Positions 15,605 to 23,082 of a DNA stretch of 34,326 nt are shown piece after piece (within the stretch, counting starts at the first letter, position 1; the number at the start of each line of letters is the position of its first letter). Location: assembly GCA_002491115.1 (NCBI GenBank), contig DKVI01000116.1, forward strand, positions 1 through 34,326, given 5' to 3'. The DNA comes from Lachnospiraceae bacterium UBA7182. GTDB taxonomy: Bacteria > Bacillota > Clostridia > Lachnospirales > Lachnospiraceae. Position numbers and translations under genes: made by a program. A model generated the notes under the pieces. It made no database searches and had not been told where the DNA came from. It worked only from the letters and a program-made list of their open reading frames with translations.

Positions 15605-16691
15605 CTTGTTTTTTTGCATATTCATATAATTCGCGCATCTTCTGGTTCCATTCTCCCAGCATCGTTTCGTCCATGGCGAAGATCACTTCTTTACACTGGC
15701 TGATCAGTTCTTTCGCCCGCTCCATGGCTGTTTCACCGATGCTGCCAAAAGGCCCCACGCTGACTACTTCCGCCGCCAGCGCTTTCGCAGACGGGTAATC
15801 CAGATCATTTTCCCAGAGGATGCCCGCGGCGAAAGCCCTGCCTTCTCTTTGCAGCCTGCGAAAGACGGCCGTGCCGCATCCGTTCCCCGACAGCACGAAC
15901 ACCTCCGGCGCTCCTTTCACCGGTTCCAGCTCCAGATTCCCTGTAAGCTCGTCATAGGACCCGGTCGTCAGATGATACAGCTCCGGCATATATCCGCTGG
16001 TAAAGATCTCTTCCGGCGTGCCGAAACGATCGATCTTATCCCCCTTCACGCAGGCAATCTTATCTGAGATCCGCCCCGCCAGATCCAGCTCGTGCAAAGA
16101 CATAATGACGGACAGATGTTTCGTCCGGGACATATCCTGAAGAATGGAGAGAAATTCCAGTTTATACCGCATGTCCAGAAAAGAGGTAGGCTCGTCCAGC
16201 ACGATGATATCCGGTTCCTGGCAGATGGCGCGGGCCAGCATGACCCTTTGCTTCTGCCCGTCGCTGGTATGACTGAAGTCCCTGTCTGCAAGTTCCTTTA
16301 TATGGACAAGCTCCATGGCTTCTTTTACAATCTTTGTATCTTCCTTTGACAGGATTCCGAATTTCCCAGTATAAGGATAACGCCCTGTCGCCACCACATC
16401 CTCACAGGTCATAAGCTCCGGCCGCACCCGCTCGGTCAGCACCACGGACATCTTCCTGGACAGCTCGTGTCCGGTCATGGCGTCCGTCTCTTTCCCGTCC
16501 AGGTATACAACGCCGCTTATGGGCGCAAGCTGGCGGATGATGCTCTTTAAGATCGTTGTCTTCCCCGCGCCGTTGGGCCCGATCAGGGTAAGGATCTCCC
16601 CTTTTTTCAGCGAAAGTTCTATATTTTTAATCAGAGGCGTCCCGTGGTAGCCCACGCAGAGCCCTTGCGTATAAAAATAATATTGTTCCAT
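15588..16691 (-). CDS. BtuD/FecE-type ABC ATPase with extra C-terminal domain
   Basis: This 367-residue cytoplasmic ATPase powers a metal-chelate or corrinoid importer. Walker A GPNGAGKTT is at about 38-46, the signature TSDGQKQR at 142-149, and Walker B IIVLDEPTS at 162-170. The H-loop is in MSLHELDLA. The usual LSGGQ reads TSDGQ, and the Q-loop region reads VVLTERV rather than having a glutamine. The normal family length is about 255 residues. The extra ~110 residues from about 258 onward contain EVFVLSGNGCGTAVFRRL and KALAAEVVSVGPFGSI, a Rossmann-like alternating pattern that could bind a nucleotide or corrinoid. It is the last gene of the riboswitch operon, 4 bases after the permease stop codon. 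The start is ATG 16689-16691, with only a weak ribosome binding site. Confidence 0.88.
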   Translation of the reverse strand: MEQYYFYTQGLCVGYHGTPLIKNIELSLKKGEILTLIGPNGAGKTTILKSIIRQLAPISGVVYLDGKETDAMTGHELSRKMSVVLTERVRPELMTCEDVVATGRYPYTGKFGILSKEDTKIVKEAMELVHIKELADRDFSHTSDGQKQRVMLARAICQEPDIIVLDEPTSFLDMRYKLEFLSILQDMSRTKHLSVIMSLHELDLAGRISDKIACVKGDKIDRFGTPEEIFTSGYMPELYHLTTGSYDELTGNLELEPVKGAPEVFVLSGNGCGTAVFRRLQREGRAFAAGILWENDLDYPSAKALAAEVVSVGPFGSIGETAMERAKELISQCKEVIFAMDETMLGEWNQKMRELYEYAKKQGKRSL

Positions 16692-16695
16692 GATT

Positions 16696-17709
16696 TTAAC
16701 TTGCTTTCTCTTTTTTCCGTCGTATCATGACAACGATAACCACCGGGGCGCCGAACACCGCCGTCATGGTGCTGATGCTAAGCTCCGTAGGCGCGAACAG
16801 AATCCTCGCCAGCAGATCGCACAGCAGGCAAAAGGCCGCGCCCCCCAAAAAGCAGCCCGGAATCATAAGGATGGGCCGTGTGGTCTTAAACAGGCTTTTT
16901 ACCAGATGGGGCACCGCGATCCCCACAAAAGATACCGGCCCTGCAAAAGCTGTTACACAGGCCGACAGCACACTGGATAAGATCACCAGAAGCGCCCGGA
17001 ACAACTGCACGTTAAGCCCCATATTCCTGGCATAGGATTCCCCCATCTGATACGCGCTGATAGGCTTGGACATAAGAAACACACAGAAAGACGCGGCAAA
17101 AATCACTACTGTCATGATCCATACATTTTCCCAGCTTATGCCTGAGAAACTTCCTTTGGACCAGTTATGCAGGTTTACAATATTGGCGTCGTCCGCAAAG
17201 GTCACAATAAAATCCGTGATGGCAGAGCAGATATATCCGATCATAACGCCGCTGACAATCAGCATGGACATCTGATCCATCACCCGGGACATTAAAAGCA
17301 CAAATCCCATGGAAATCATGGCCCCCGCAAAAGCTGCCAGAATCATGGTCATGGAGCTGACCTGCACTGCCTTTCCCAAAGCCGCCACCATCACCAGCGC
17401 CACCGTCAGTTTCGCCCCGGAAGAGATCCCCAGAATAAACGGACCTGCGATGGGATTGTGGAAGAAGGTCTGTAACAGATACCCCGACAGGGCAAGGCCG
17501 CCTCCTAAAATGGCAGCCGCCAGCGCCCTGGGAAGCCGTATCTGCATCACGATATCCGCGGATACCTGATCCGCCCTGCTGCCGCTTACGATCTTTATGA
17601 CTTCCGACAGCGGAATGCCCACGCTTCCCGCGCATACGTTTATCCCCAGAAATACCAGCAAAAGTGCCGCCAACACCAAAAACGCGATCCAATATCTGTT
17701 CCCTTTCAT
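16696..17709 (-). CDS. BtuC/FecD-type importer permease
   Basis: This 337-residue permease has about ten hydrophobic segments of the FecCD family, which imports iron-siderophores, haem and vitamin B12. Recognisable family stretches are IRLPRALAAAILGGGLALSGYLLQ near residues 53-76, NPIAGPFILGISSGA, and GPVSFVGIAVPHLVK near the C-terminal third, which contacts the ATPase. The start ATG overlaps the binding-protein stop codon (ATGA, 17706-17709), a sign of coupled translation. It lies 4 bases before the ATPase gene. The cobalamin riboswitch upstream makes a corrinoid or cobalt-tetrapyrrole substrate more likely than a ferric siderophore. Confidence 0.9.
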   Translation of the reverse strand: MKGNRYWIAFLVLAALLLVFLGINVCAGSVGIPLSEVIKIVSGSRADQVSADIVMQIRLPRALAAAILGGGLALSGYLLQTFFHNPIAGPFILGISSGAKLTVALVMVAALGKAVQVSSMTMILAAFAGAMISMGFVLLMSRVMDQMSMLIVSGVMIGYICSAITDFIVTFADDANIVNLHNWSKGSFSGISWENVWIMTVVIFAASFCVFLMSKPISAYQMGESYARNMGLNVQLFRALLVILSSVLSACVTAFAGPVSFVGIAVPHLVKSLFKTTRPILMIPGCFLGGAAFCLLCDLLARILFAPTELSISTMTAVFGAPVVIVVMIRRKKEKAS

Positions 17710-18860
17710 GTTTCATCCAGCCTGTACAGATAAGTAAGGCCTTCCTCCTGATCTGACAGCATCCCATGGATATCCGCGATAATCGTACCCAGCTCCATGG
17801 ATGACTGATAAATATTTTTGGTTGTACAGAAGACATTTCCCTCCTGCACGGCTTTAAAATTTTTAAGCAGCACGCTTTTTCCCAGAAGTTCCTCCACCGA
17901 GTTTAATTCTCCCTCGATGGTACTGTTATATATGATATAATCCGCATCCCTGGCGGCGGCATAAAACTCCTCCATCTGCATGGTCATGGTCGAGGAAGCC
18001 GTATCTTCTTCCTCCCCCAGGTCTTTAAAGATATAGTCTCCGCCTGCCAGACGAATCATTTTGGCCAGATAGTCGGAAGATTTGCGGACATTGACTTCCC
18101 CGTTGGTTGTAATATAGAAAAATGCCACAGTCCTGCCTGTATTCTCGCCCCCCTGCACGGAGTTAAAAGCGTCCGCCTGCGCCTGAAAAGCGGCTTCGGC
18201 GGCTTCCTCTCTCCCGGCGAGCAGTCCGTACAGCTTCACCCACTCCGTACGGCCCAGCGGCTCCGCTTCATAGCTGGAGTAGTCCACCAGCACCGGAATC
18301 CCAAATTTATTTAACTGTTCCTTCACTTCCGGCGTATGATAGATCATGGTATTTTCAATAGCAAGGCCGCAGTTCTCCGCCACGATTTTCTCATAGTCCG
18401 GCGCGGAATAGTTCCCTGCATAGAGTATATCCCCCTCCTCCATGGTCTCTCTGGCTTCGTCGATATACCAGGACTCCGGTTTTAAAGCAGAAAAACGAAT
18501 CGTATCCAGCGCGTCCATGGATACGAACATATCCATCACGGCAGAGGCCACCAGATAAATATTTTCCATCGGCTGTTTTAAAGGAACCACATCTTCTGCC
18601 AGGTCCTGCGGCGCTTCTTTTCCCTCAGGCACAACCAAAAAACGGCTGCCGTCCGATATTGTGATCAGAGCATAGCCGTCCTCATAATAATCCACTGAAA
18701 ATTCCCTGGCGTAAACAGTCTCCATGCTGTGGCTGTAAGTAAGCATGGCACTGACATCCGTATCCTTTAAAGATACGGATGTCTCCTGGGCCCGGCCGCA
18801 GGATGCCATGATAAGGACGGTCAGTATACTGCAAAAAATCATTGTCAGTCTTTTTTTCAT
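17706..18860 (-). CDS. Metal-chelate/corrinoid binding lipoprotein, BtuF/FecB-like
   Basis: This 384-residue lipoprotein is the ligand-binding subunit of the FecCD-type importer. The start is ATG 18858-18860, giving a proper signal peptide ending at about Cys19 (MASC); 21 codons further upstream are open but overlap the previous gene and have no signal character. The mature part has the two-lobe helical-backbone (Peripla_BP_2) pattern: an N-lobe with ALDTIRFSAL, AENCGLAIENTMIYHTPEVKEQLNKFGIPVLVDYSS in the middle, then a long helix and a C-lobe with VRKSSDYLAKMIRLAGGDYIF. The upstream gene ends one base before the start, and the permease start overlaps its stop. The ligand is not determined from sequence. 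Corrinoid is favoured by the riboswitch. Confidence 0.85.
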   Translation of the reverse strand: MKKRLTMIFCSILTVLIMASCGRAQETSVSLKDTDVSAMLTYSHSMETVYAREFSVDYYEDGYALITISDGSRFLVVPEGKEAPQDLAEDVVPLKQPMENIYLVASAVMDMFVSMDALDTIRFSALKPESWYIDEARETMEEGDILYAGNYSAPDYEKIVAENCGLAIENTMIYHTPEVKEQLNKFGIPVLVDYSSYEAEPLGRTEWVKLYGLLAGREEAAEAAFQAQADAFNSVQGGENTGRTVAFFYITTNGEVNVRKSSDYLAKMIRLAGGDYIFKDLGEEEDTASSTMTMQMEEFYAAARDADYIIYNSTIEGELNSVEELLGKSVLLKNFKAVQEGNVFCTTKNIYQSSMELGTIIADIHGMLSDQEEGLTYLYRLDET

Positions 18861-18861
18861 T

Positions 18862-19956
18862 TTATGAATACCTTCTTCTTTTGGAGACAAACGAGACTGC
18901 CATACATACCGCGACGATCGCAATCACCATATAGACCACTCTCTTGGCCGCCTCCCGGGGCGTCTGGTTTTTGGATGTGATCGTATCCGTCAAAAAGCGA
19001 AGCGAATAATCAATCTCATGGGGGGTGCTCATGGCTGTTGTATCCGCAATGACCGGCATTTCTTCATTAAATATAAGAATGGGAATCTCAAACGTGGAAT
19101 ATCCTTCCTCGTTGATGGGAAGGTATTTCTCCCCTCCGACAATCATATAGTCATAGTTGGAACTGCTCCACTCGATTCTGGCATAGGCCAGCCCGTCCGT
19201 TACGATCAGCCCCGCAGGAGAAGATATGGTCGTCCTTCCGGTGCCGCCTACAACTTCCACTCCGATGGCGTACTCGCCGTCTTCCATCTCGATGAACGCC
19301 GGTTCTGCCTGATCCTGTCCGCCGTCTGCTTCCGGTGTCTCCTGTTCTTTGTCATTCTCGGCCTTTATCGCTTCAATCCGCTTTCTTTTGGCTTCCCTGC
19401 GAAGGGCTTCATAATCCGGAAGTTCTGTAAGCACGGCCTCCGATGGAAGACTCTCTGCCTGAAATAAAATCTGCCTGTCATACCACTTTTCTTTATTCCG
19501 GCTGAAAGCCGCACATGCAATGGGCAGGTCCAGCGCTTCTACCGGAACCGTATAAGTATATTTTCCCTCTGCGTCTGTCACATAATCAATATAAGAGGAA
19601 CCGTCGCCTGCGGCGGCTTCTGCCGCCGTGCCCATGAACAGTTTCAGATAACCTTCCCCGCTTAAAGTCAGGACGGCTTCCATCCTGCCTTCGCGCACCG
19701 TAAGCTCTGCCGCTGTCACATGGAACATGGAAGAACTGGATTCCACCTCCACCTGGTAGACGCCGTCCGCCACCTCTGTGCCGTAGATTGGCAGCATACC
19801 TTCTACACCCACTTCCTGCACGCTGGTCTTTTCTTCGTCAGAAGCTACCTGATCATAAGAAATCTCATCTTCTGCTGCCTGGCAGGTCAGCAGGCATCCG
19901 GGGAAAATTCCCGTCATCACCGCAAAAGTCAGTAAACAAGACAATAATTTTTTCAT
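18862..19956 (-). CDS. Membrane-anchored surface protein with two NEAT-like beta domains
   Basis: This 364-residue exported protein has a signal peptide at about 1-28, two beta-rich domains, and a C-terminal membrane anchor (VVYMVIAIVAVCMAVSF) followed by a basic tail. Domain 1 (about 58-170) reads VADGVYQVEVESSSSMFHVTAAELTV, then a segment ending KLFMGTAAEAAAG. Domain 2 (about 222-325) reads MEDGEYAIGVEV, then IEWSSSNYDYMIVGGEKYLPI. Both open with DGxYxVxV and are separated by a charged Lys/Glu linker at about 185-218. The layout resembles haem-binding NEAT surface proteins, but I cannot confirm NEAT homology. The start ATG 19954-19956 has AAAGGA 4-5 bases upstream. It lies between the chelatase lipoprotein and the importer binding protein, so surface capture of a tetrapyrrole or corrinoid is a reasonable inference. 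Confidence 0.72.
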   Translation of the reverse strand: MKKLLSCLLTFAVMTGIFPGCLLTCQAAEDEISYDQVASDEEKTSVQEVGVEGMLPIYGTEVADGVYQVEVESSSSMFHVTAAELTVREGRMEAVLTLSGEGYLKLFMGTAAEAAAGDGSSYIDYVTDAEGKYTYTVPVEALDLPIACAAFSRNKEKWYDRQILFQAESLPSEAVLTELPDYEALRREAKRKRIEAIKAENDKEQETPEADGGQDQAEPAFIEMEDGEYAIGVEVVGGTGRTTISSPAGLIVTDGLAYARIEWSSSNYDYMIVGGEKYLPINEEGYSTFEIPILIFNEEMPVIADTTAMSTPHEIDYSLRFLTDTITSKNQTPREAAKRVVYMVIAIVAVCMAVSFVSKRRRYS

Positions 19957-19985
19957 AGTATCCTTTTCCTGTCGTAGTTTGACGT

Positions 19986-20021
19986 AAAAGCCGCCCGGAG
20001 GACAAAACCCCGGGACGGCTT
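19986..20021 (-). terminator. Intercistronic GC-rich hairpin after cbiK
   Basis: AAGCCGCCCGG at 19988-19998 pairs with CCGGGACGGCTT at 20010-20021 with one bulged base. On the minus strand it is followed by TTTT. It sits between the chelatase lipoprotein and the rest of the operon. It may act as a partial terminator or an mRNA stabiliser, giving more chelatase than importer. The rest of the 104-base gap has no other signal. Confidence 0.5.
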
Positions 20022-20060
20022 ACGCAATCCTTTTATCTTCCGAACTTTCAGTCCGTCCTA

Positions 20061-21047
20061 TCAGTTCAGCTTGTCAGCAGACGCCTGCTCCATATGCTCC
20101 ACATAGATCTTCTGGATGTCTTCCAGTTCGCCCAGACCCCTGAGCAGGCATTCCACCTCATAGCCCTCCGCCTCAAGAGCCGTCTTCCAGGAATCTTCCT
20201 CGTCTCCTGCCATATCGTTGTTGGCATGGTCGCCTGCCACCACCATCAACGGTTCCAGGACGACTTTTTTATAGGTACCGTTCTCTTTCAGGGCTGCCAC
20301 AACGGTATCCAGGCTCGGCTCCGCTTCCACGGTTCCGATATAATAATTTTCAAAACCGTCTGCAGTCAGCTTGTCCTGCATGGCTGCATATACCTGGTTG
20401 GACTCCGCTTCTGTCCCGTGTCCCATAAATACAATGGCTGTCTCGCCGTCATCATACTCTTTGGTTGCGTCTGTGATGGCCTTGATTACGCCTTCAAAGT
20501 CTTCGTCGCTGGTCAGAAGGGGATCGCCTACGGATATGCTGGCAAAATCTTCTTTGTATTCTTTCAGCTCTCCGATCAGGTCCATATACTCCAGACCATC
20601 CATCAGGTGGGTAGGCTGTACGATCAGATTCTGAACACCGTCCGCCACCGCACGGTCCAGCGCCTCCGTCACATTGTCAATCTCCAGGCCGTCGCGTTCT
20701 TTTAACTTGTCAATAATAATCTGCGCCGTAAAAGCCCGTCTCACTTCATATTCCGGATGCGCGTCCGCAATGGCCTGTTCCACCGCACCGATGGTAATGT
20801 CGCGGCTGTCATTGTAACTGGTGCCGAAACTTACTACCAGGACGGCCGTATCCGAAACCTGTGCCGTATCCTCTGTACCGTCTTCTGCGGGTGCAGGTTC
20901 TTCCTCCGGCTGCGTCTGTTCTTCCGCAGGTGCTTCCGTGTCTGCCTGAGGCTCCGAAGACGCAGGCGCATCGCCGCCCCCGCATCCCGTGAGGCAAAGT
21001 GCCATTGCCGTCAAAGCGGCTGCCAATGCTGCTGTTTTTCTTTTCAT
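20061..21047 (-). CDS. cbiK: Exported lipoprotein sirohydrochlorin cobaltochelatase, CbiK-type
   Basis: This 328-residue protein is a CbiK-family chelatase, which inserts cobalt into sirohydrochlorin in anaerobic B12 synthesis. The start is ATG 21045-21047 with AGGAGG 9 bases upstream; 15 more in-frame codons run into a leader hairpin. The signal peptide ends at Cys22 (LTGC), and an acidic Ala/Pro/Glu/Thr linker runs to about residue 58, so the enzyme is on the outer face of the membrane. The catalytic core begins TAVLVVSFGTSY. The two metal-binding histidines are in MGHGT and VAGDHANNDMAGD. The second His often found after GHGT is missing (GHGTEAESN). It is the first gene of the riboswitch operon. 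Most CbiK enzymes are cytoplasmic; periplasmic forms are known in Desulfovibrio. Confidence 0.9.
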   Translation of the reverse strand: MKRKTAALAAALTAMALCLTGCGGGDAPASSEPQADTEAPAEEQTQPEEEPAPAEDGTEDTAQVSDTAVLVVSFGTSYNDSRDITIGAVEQAIADAHPEYEVRRAFTAQIIIDKLKERDGLEIDNVTEALDRAVADGVQNLIVQPTHLMDGLEYMDLIGELKEYKEDFASISVGDPLLTSDEDFEGVIKAITDATKEYDDGETAIVFMGHGTEAESNQVYAAMQDKLTADGFENYYIGTVEAEPSLDTVVAALKENGTYKKVVLEPLMVVAGDHANNDMAGDEEDSWKTALEAEGYEVECLLRGLGELEDIQKIYVEHMEQASADKLN

Positions 21048-21072
21048 GTTTTGTTTCCTCCTTTTTTCCTTT

Positions 21073-21090
21073 GGACGGCGCCTGCCGTCC
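21073..21090 (-). repeat. Short GC hairpin before the cbiK ribosome binding site
   Basis: GGACGG and CCGTCC flank a 6-base loop at 21073-21090, between the riboswitch terminator and the cbiK Shine-Dalgarno. It may be an insulating or stabilising hairpin at the 5' end of the read-through transcript. Confidence 0.45.
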
Positions 21091-21095
21091 ATACT

Positions 21096-21122
21096 AAAAA
21101 CACCCTCTTAATCAGAGGGCGT
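21096..21122 (-). terminator. Riboswitch-linked intrinsic terminator
   Basis: On the minus strand ACGCCCTCT and AGAGGGTGT form a 9-bp stem (one G-U) with a 5-base loop, followed by five T. It lies between the cobalamin aptamer and cbiK, so it is the likely expression platform. Ligand binding would promote termination, switching the operon off when corrinoid is plentiful. Confidence 0.8.
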
Positions 21123-21179
21123 CAGGGTAAGAGGACGTAATGATGTCTTACAATATGCATCTATCTACGACCAATTACT

Positions 21180-21402
21180 CGTGGCCCAGGGTATGATCCC
21201 TGTGTAACCTGCAGGCAGGCCTCCTGGCTTATAGATCCTGACATAAGGCCGCCTTCCCAATCTCTCAGTGGCATACTGGCCTTATACTCCCTATATACAG
21301 TGACGAGTTCGCACAGGCTTTTCACCTGTTTTCCTTTTCACCAAATACGGAACGATATGTCCCGTCTTCGGCACCTGCATTCTGCTGTCCTTATCGGACT
21401 GC
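21180..21402 (-). ncRNA. Cobalamin riboswitch
   Basis: The minus strand carries the conserved cobalamin-riboswitch blocks in order. These are GGTGAAAAGCCTGTGCGAACTCGTCACTGT-like core sequence around 21300-21330 (key parts GTGAAAA and CACTGT), GCCACTG at 21266-21272 followed by GGGAAGGC, and the B12 box AGCCAGGAGGCCTGCC at 21214-21229. The box differs from the usual consensus at one position. The aptamer lies between a good promoter and an intrinsic terminator upstream of cbiK. The edges given are approximate. The 21048-21530 gap contains only this RNA, its terminator, a short hairpin and the two divergent promoters. Confidence 0.93.
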
Positions 21403-21408
21403 ACCTAT

Positions 21409-21437
21409 ACTATAGCACACCCTTTCCTAAAATGCAA
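21409..21437 (-). promoter_or_regulatory. Promoter of the riboswitch operon
   Basis: On the minus strand TTGCAT (plus 21432-21437), a 17-base spacer and TATAGT (plus 21409-21414) form a sigma-A promoter. The predicted start is near 21402, directly ahead of the aptamer. Confidence 0.75.
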
Positions 21438-21468
21438 TCCATACATATGCGGTCAAAAAATAATCTTA

Positions 21469-21496
21469 TTGAAATTTTTTCTCTGATCGGTATAAT
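21469..21496 (+). promoter_or_regulatory. Promoter of the cobI/ABC exporter operon
   Basis: TTGAAA at 21469-21474, a 16-base spacer and a perfect TATAAT at 21491-21496 precede the cobI start by 34 bases. The 5' UTR is too short to hold a riboswitch, so this operon is not under the same RNA control as the divergent one. The two -35 boxes are only 31 bases apart. Confidence 0.75.
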
Positions 21497-21530
21497 AAAT
21501 GTCATATATCAATCACAAAGGAGAACGAAT

Positions 21531-22226
21531 ATGGCAGGAATTTTATACGGAACCGGTGTCGGACCCGGAGATCCGGAACTTATGACTTTAAAGGCAGTGC
21601 GCCTGATCCGGGAAAACGAAGTGATCGCGCTGCCCGGACCTGACGCGAAGGAAACCGTCGCCTATCAGATCGCCGTACAGGCCGTGCCCGAACTGGCGGA
21701 AAAGACGCTGCTCTCCGTCGTCATGCCCATGACGCTTGACAAACAGCAGATGGCCAAAGACCACGACAAAGCGGCCGATACCATCGAGGCCTGTCTGAAA
21801 GAGGGAAAAAATGTGGTCTTCCTTACCCTGGGAGATCCCACCATCTATTCCACCTACCTCTATGTGCAGAAGATTCTGGAAGCCCGGGGATATGAGACAA
21901 GACTTGTAAGCGGCATCACTTCTTTCTGCGCCGCCGCCGCCCGGGCCAACACCTCTCTGGTGGAATGGAATGAACAGCTCCATATCCTTCCCGCGGTTCA
22001 CCGTCTGGATCAGAAGCTTGACCAGCCCGGCAATTATGTGCTGATGAAATCAGGAAAAAAGATGAACCAGGTAAAGGAAATACTGGCAGAAAGCAAAAAA
22101 GACGTCGTTATGGTAGAAAACTGCGGCATGAAAGACGAACACATCTACCGAAGCGTGGAAGAAATCCCCGATACCGCAGGTTATTACTCCCTGATCATCG
22201 CGAAGGAGCCCCGCGGACAGGCATGA
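21531..22226 (+). CDS. cobI/cbiL: Precorrin-2/cobalt-factor II C20-methyltransferase
   Basis: This 231-residue cytoplasmic enzyme uses S-adenosylmethionine to methylate C20 of precorrin-2 (or its cobalt form) in corrin synthesis. The start is ATG 21531 with AAGGAG 7 bases upstream; the open frame extends to 21300 but that part lies in the riboswitch and promoter. Family motifs are GTGVGPGDPELMTLKA at residues 7-22, FLTLGDPTIYSTY near the middle and VSGITSFCAAAA soon after, all of the SAM-binding TP-methylase fold. MVENCGMKDEHIY is near the C-terminus. The length is normal. No other corrin-ring enzyme is beside it. Its stop overlaps the ABC ATPase start (ATGA), so the two are coupled. CbiL is the name if the pathway is anaerobic, which the CbiK gene supports. 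Confidence 0.92.
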   Translation: MAGILYGTGVGPGDPELMTLKAVRLIRENEVIALPGPDAKETVAYQIAVQAVPELAEKTLLSVVMPMTLDKQQMAKDHDKAADTIEACLKEGKNVVFLTLGDPTIYSTYLYVQKILEARGYETRLVSGITSFCAAAARANTSLVEWNEQLHILPAVHRLDQKLDQPGNYVLMKSGKKMNQVKEILAESKKDVVMVENCGMKDEHIYRSVEEIPDTAGYYSLIIAKEPRGQA

Positions 22227-23059
22227 TCGAAATCAGGAATCTTACCAAGACTTTTGAAAATTTTACCGCAGTGGATTCTCTGAACCTGCGGATCGAAACA
22301 GGCGAATTTTTCGGACTTTTAGGACCCAACGGAGCCGGAAAGACCACAACCATCGGTATGTTGTCCACCCTTCTTCTTCCGTCTTCGGGAGAGATCCTGA
22401 TCGACGGGGAACCTCTCACACGAAAGCGTAAGGACATCAAAAGAAAAGTCAGCGTCATCACCCAGGAGTATTCCATGCGCCAGGATATGGACATGGATGA
22501 GATCATGGAATATCAGGGCCGCCTTTATTTTATGCCTGTAAAACAAATCCGCGCCCGCACAGAAGAGCTGTTTGCTTTTGCAGGATTGAAAGAACACCGA
22601 AGAAAGACCATCCGCAAACTTTCCGGCGGCATGAAGCGCAAGCTCATGGTCTGCCGGGCGCTTCTGACCGACCCGCAGATTCTTCTTCTGGACGAACCGA
22701 CCGCCGGGATGGACGCCATTTCCCGCCGGCAGATGTGGAATCTGCTGCGGCAGTTAAACGAACAGGGACTTACCATCCTTTTAACCACCCACTATATCGA
22801 GGAGGCGCAGTCCTTATGCGGCCGTGTGGCGCTTATGAACAGCGGAAAGCTGGAAGAAGTGGACACCCCCGCCCGTCTGATTGAGCGCCTGGGCGCCTAT
22901 GCCGTGGACGAGATGCATCCTGACGGGATTCACAGCTTTTATTTTCATGAGCGGGTACAGGCCATCGACTATCTGTCCGGCCTTCAGGGGCAATGTACCC
23001 TGCGCGACACCACGTTAGAAGACGTCTTCGTGGAACAGGTGGGAAAACATCTGTCCTGA
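22223..23059 (+). CDS. ABC-2 exporter ATPase, DrrA/CcmA-like
   Basis: This 278-residue ATPase drives an ABC-2 type exporter. Walker A GPNGAGKTT is at about 34-42, the Q-loop is in VITQEYSMR, the signature LSGGMKRKL is near 133, and Walker B ILLLDEPTAGMD is near 152. The H-loop is in LLTTHYIEEA. A short C-terminal extension ends in TLRDTTLEDVFVEQVGKHLS, the usual DrrA-type tail (LEDVF). All catalytic motifs are intact. The start ATG overlaps the cobI stop codon by 4 bases, unusual for an unrelated exporter, so a link to tetrapyrrole or cobalt handling is possible. The next gene is its membrane partner. Confidence 0.9.
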   Translation: MIEIRNLTKTFENFTAVDSLNLRIETGEFFGLLGPNGAGKTTTIGMLSTLLLPSSGEILIDGEPLTRKRKDIKRKVSVITQEYSMRQDMDMDEIMEYQGRLYFMPVKQIRARTEELFAFAGLKEHRRKTIRKLSGGMKRKLMVCRALLTDPQILLLDEPTAGMDAISRRQMWNLLRQLNEQGLTILLTTHYIEEAQSLCGRVALMNSGKLEEVDTPARLIERLGAYAVDEMHPDGIHSFYFHERVQAIDYLSGLQGQCTLRDTTLEDVFVEQVGKHLS

Positions 23060-23082
23060 CAGGACAAGCAGGGAGTTTTATT

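Noticed and set aside
20094..20705. 203-codon plus-strand open frame
   Set aside because: It is antisense to cbiK, whose reading frame has strong family motifs. The plus-strand translation shows no domain or signal.
21300..21530. N-terminal extension of the cobI frame
   Set aside because: This part covers the riboswitch and both promoters. The ribosome binding site and family N-terminus place the start at 21531.
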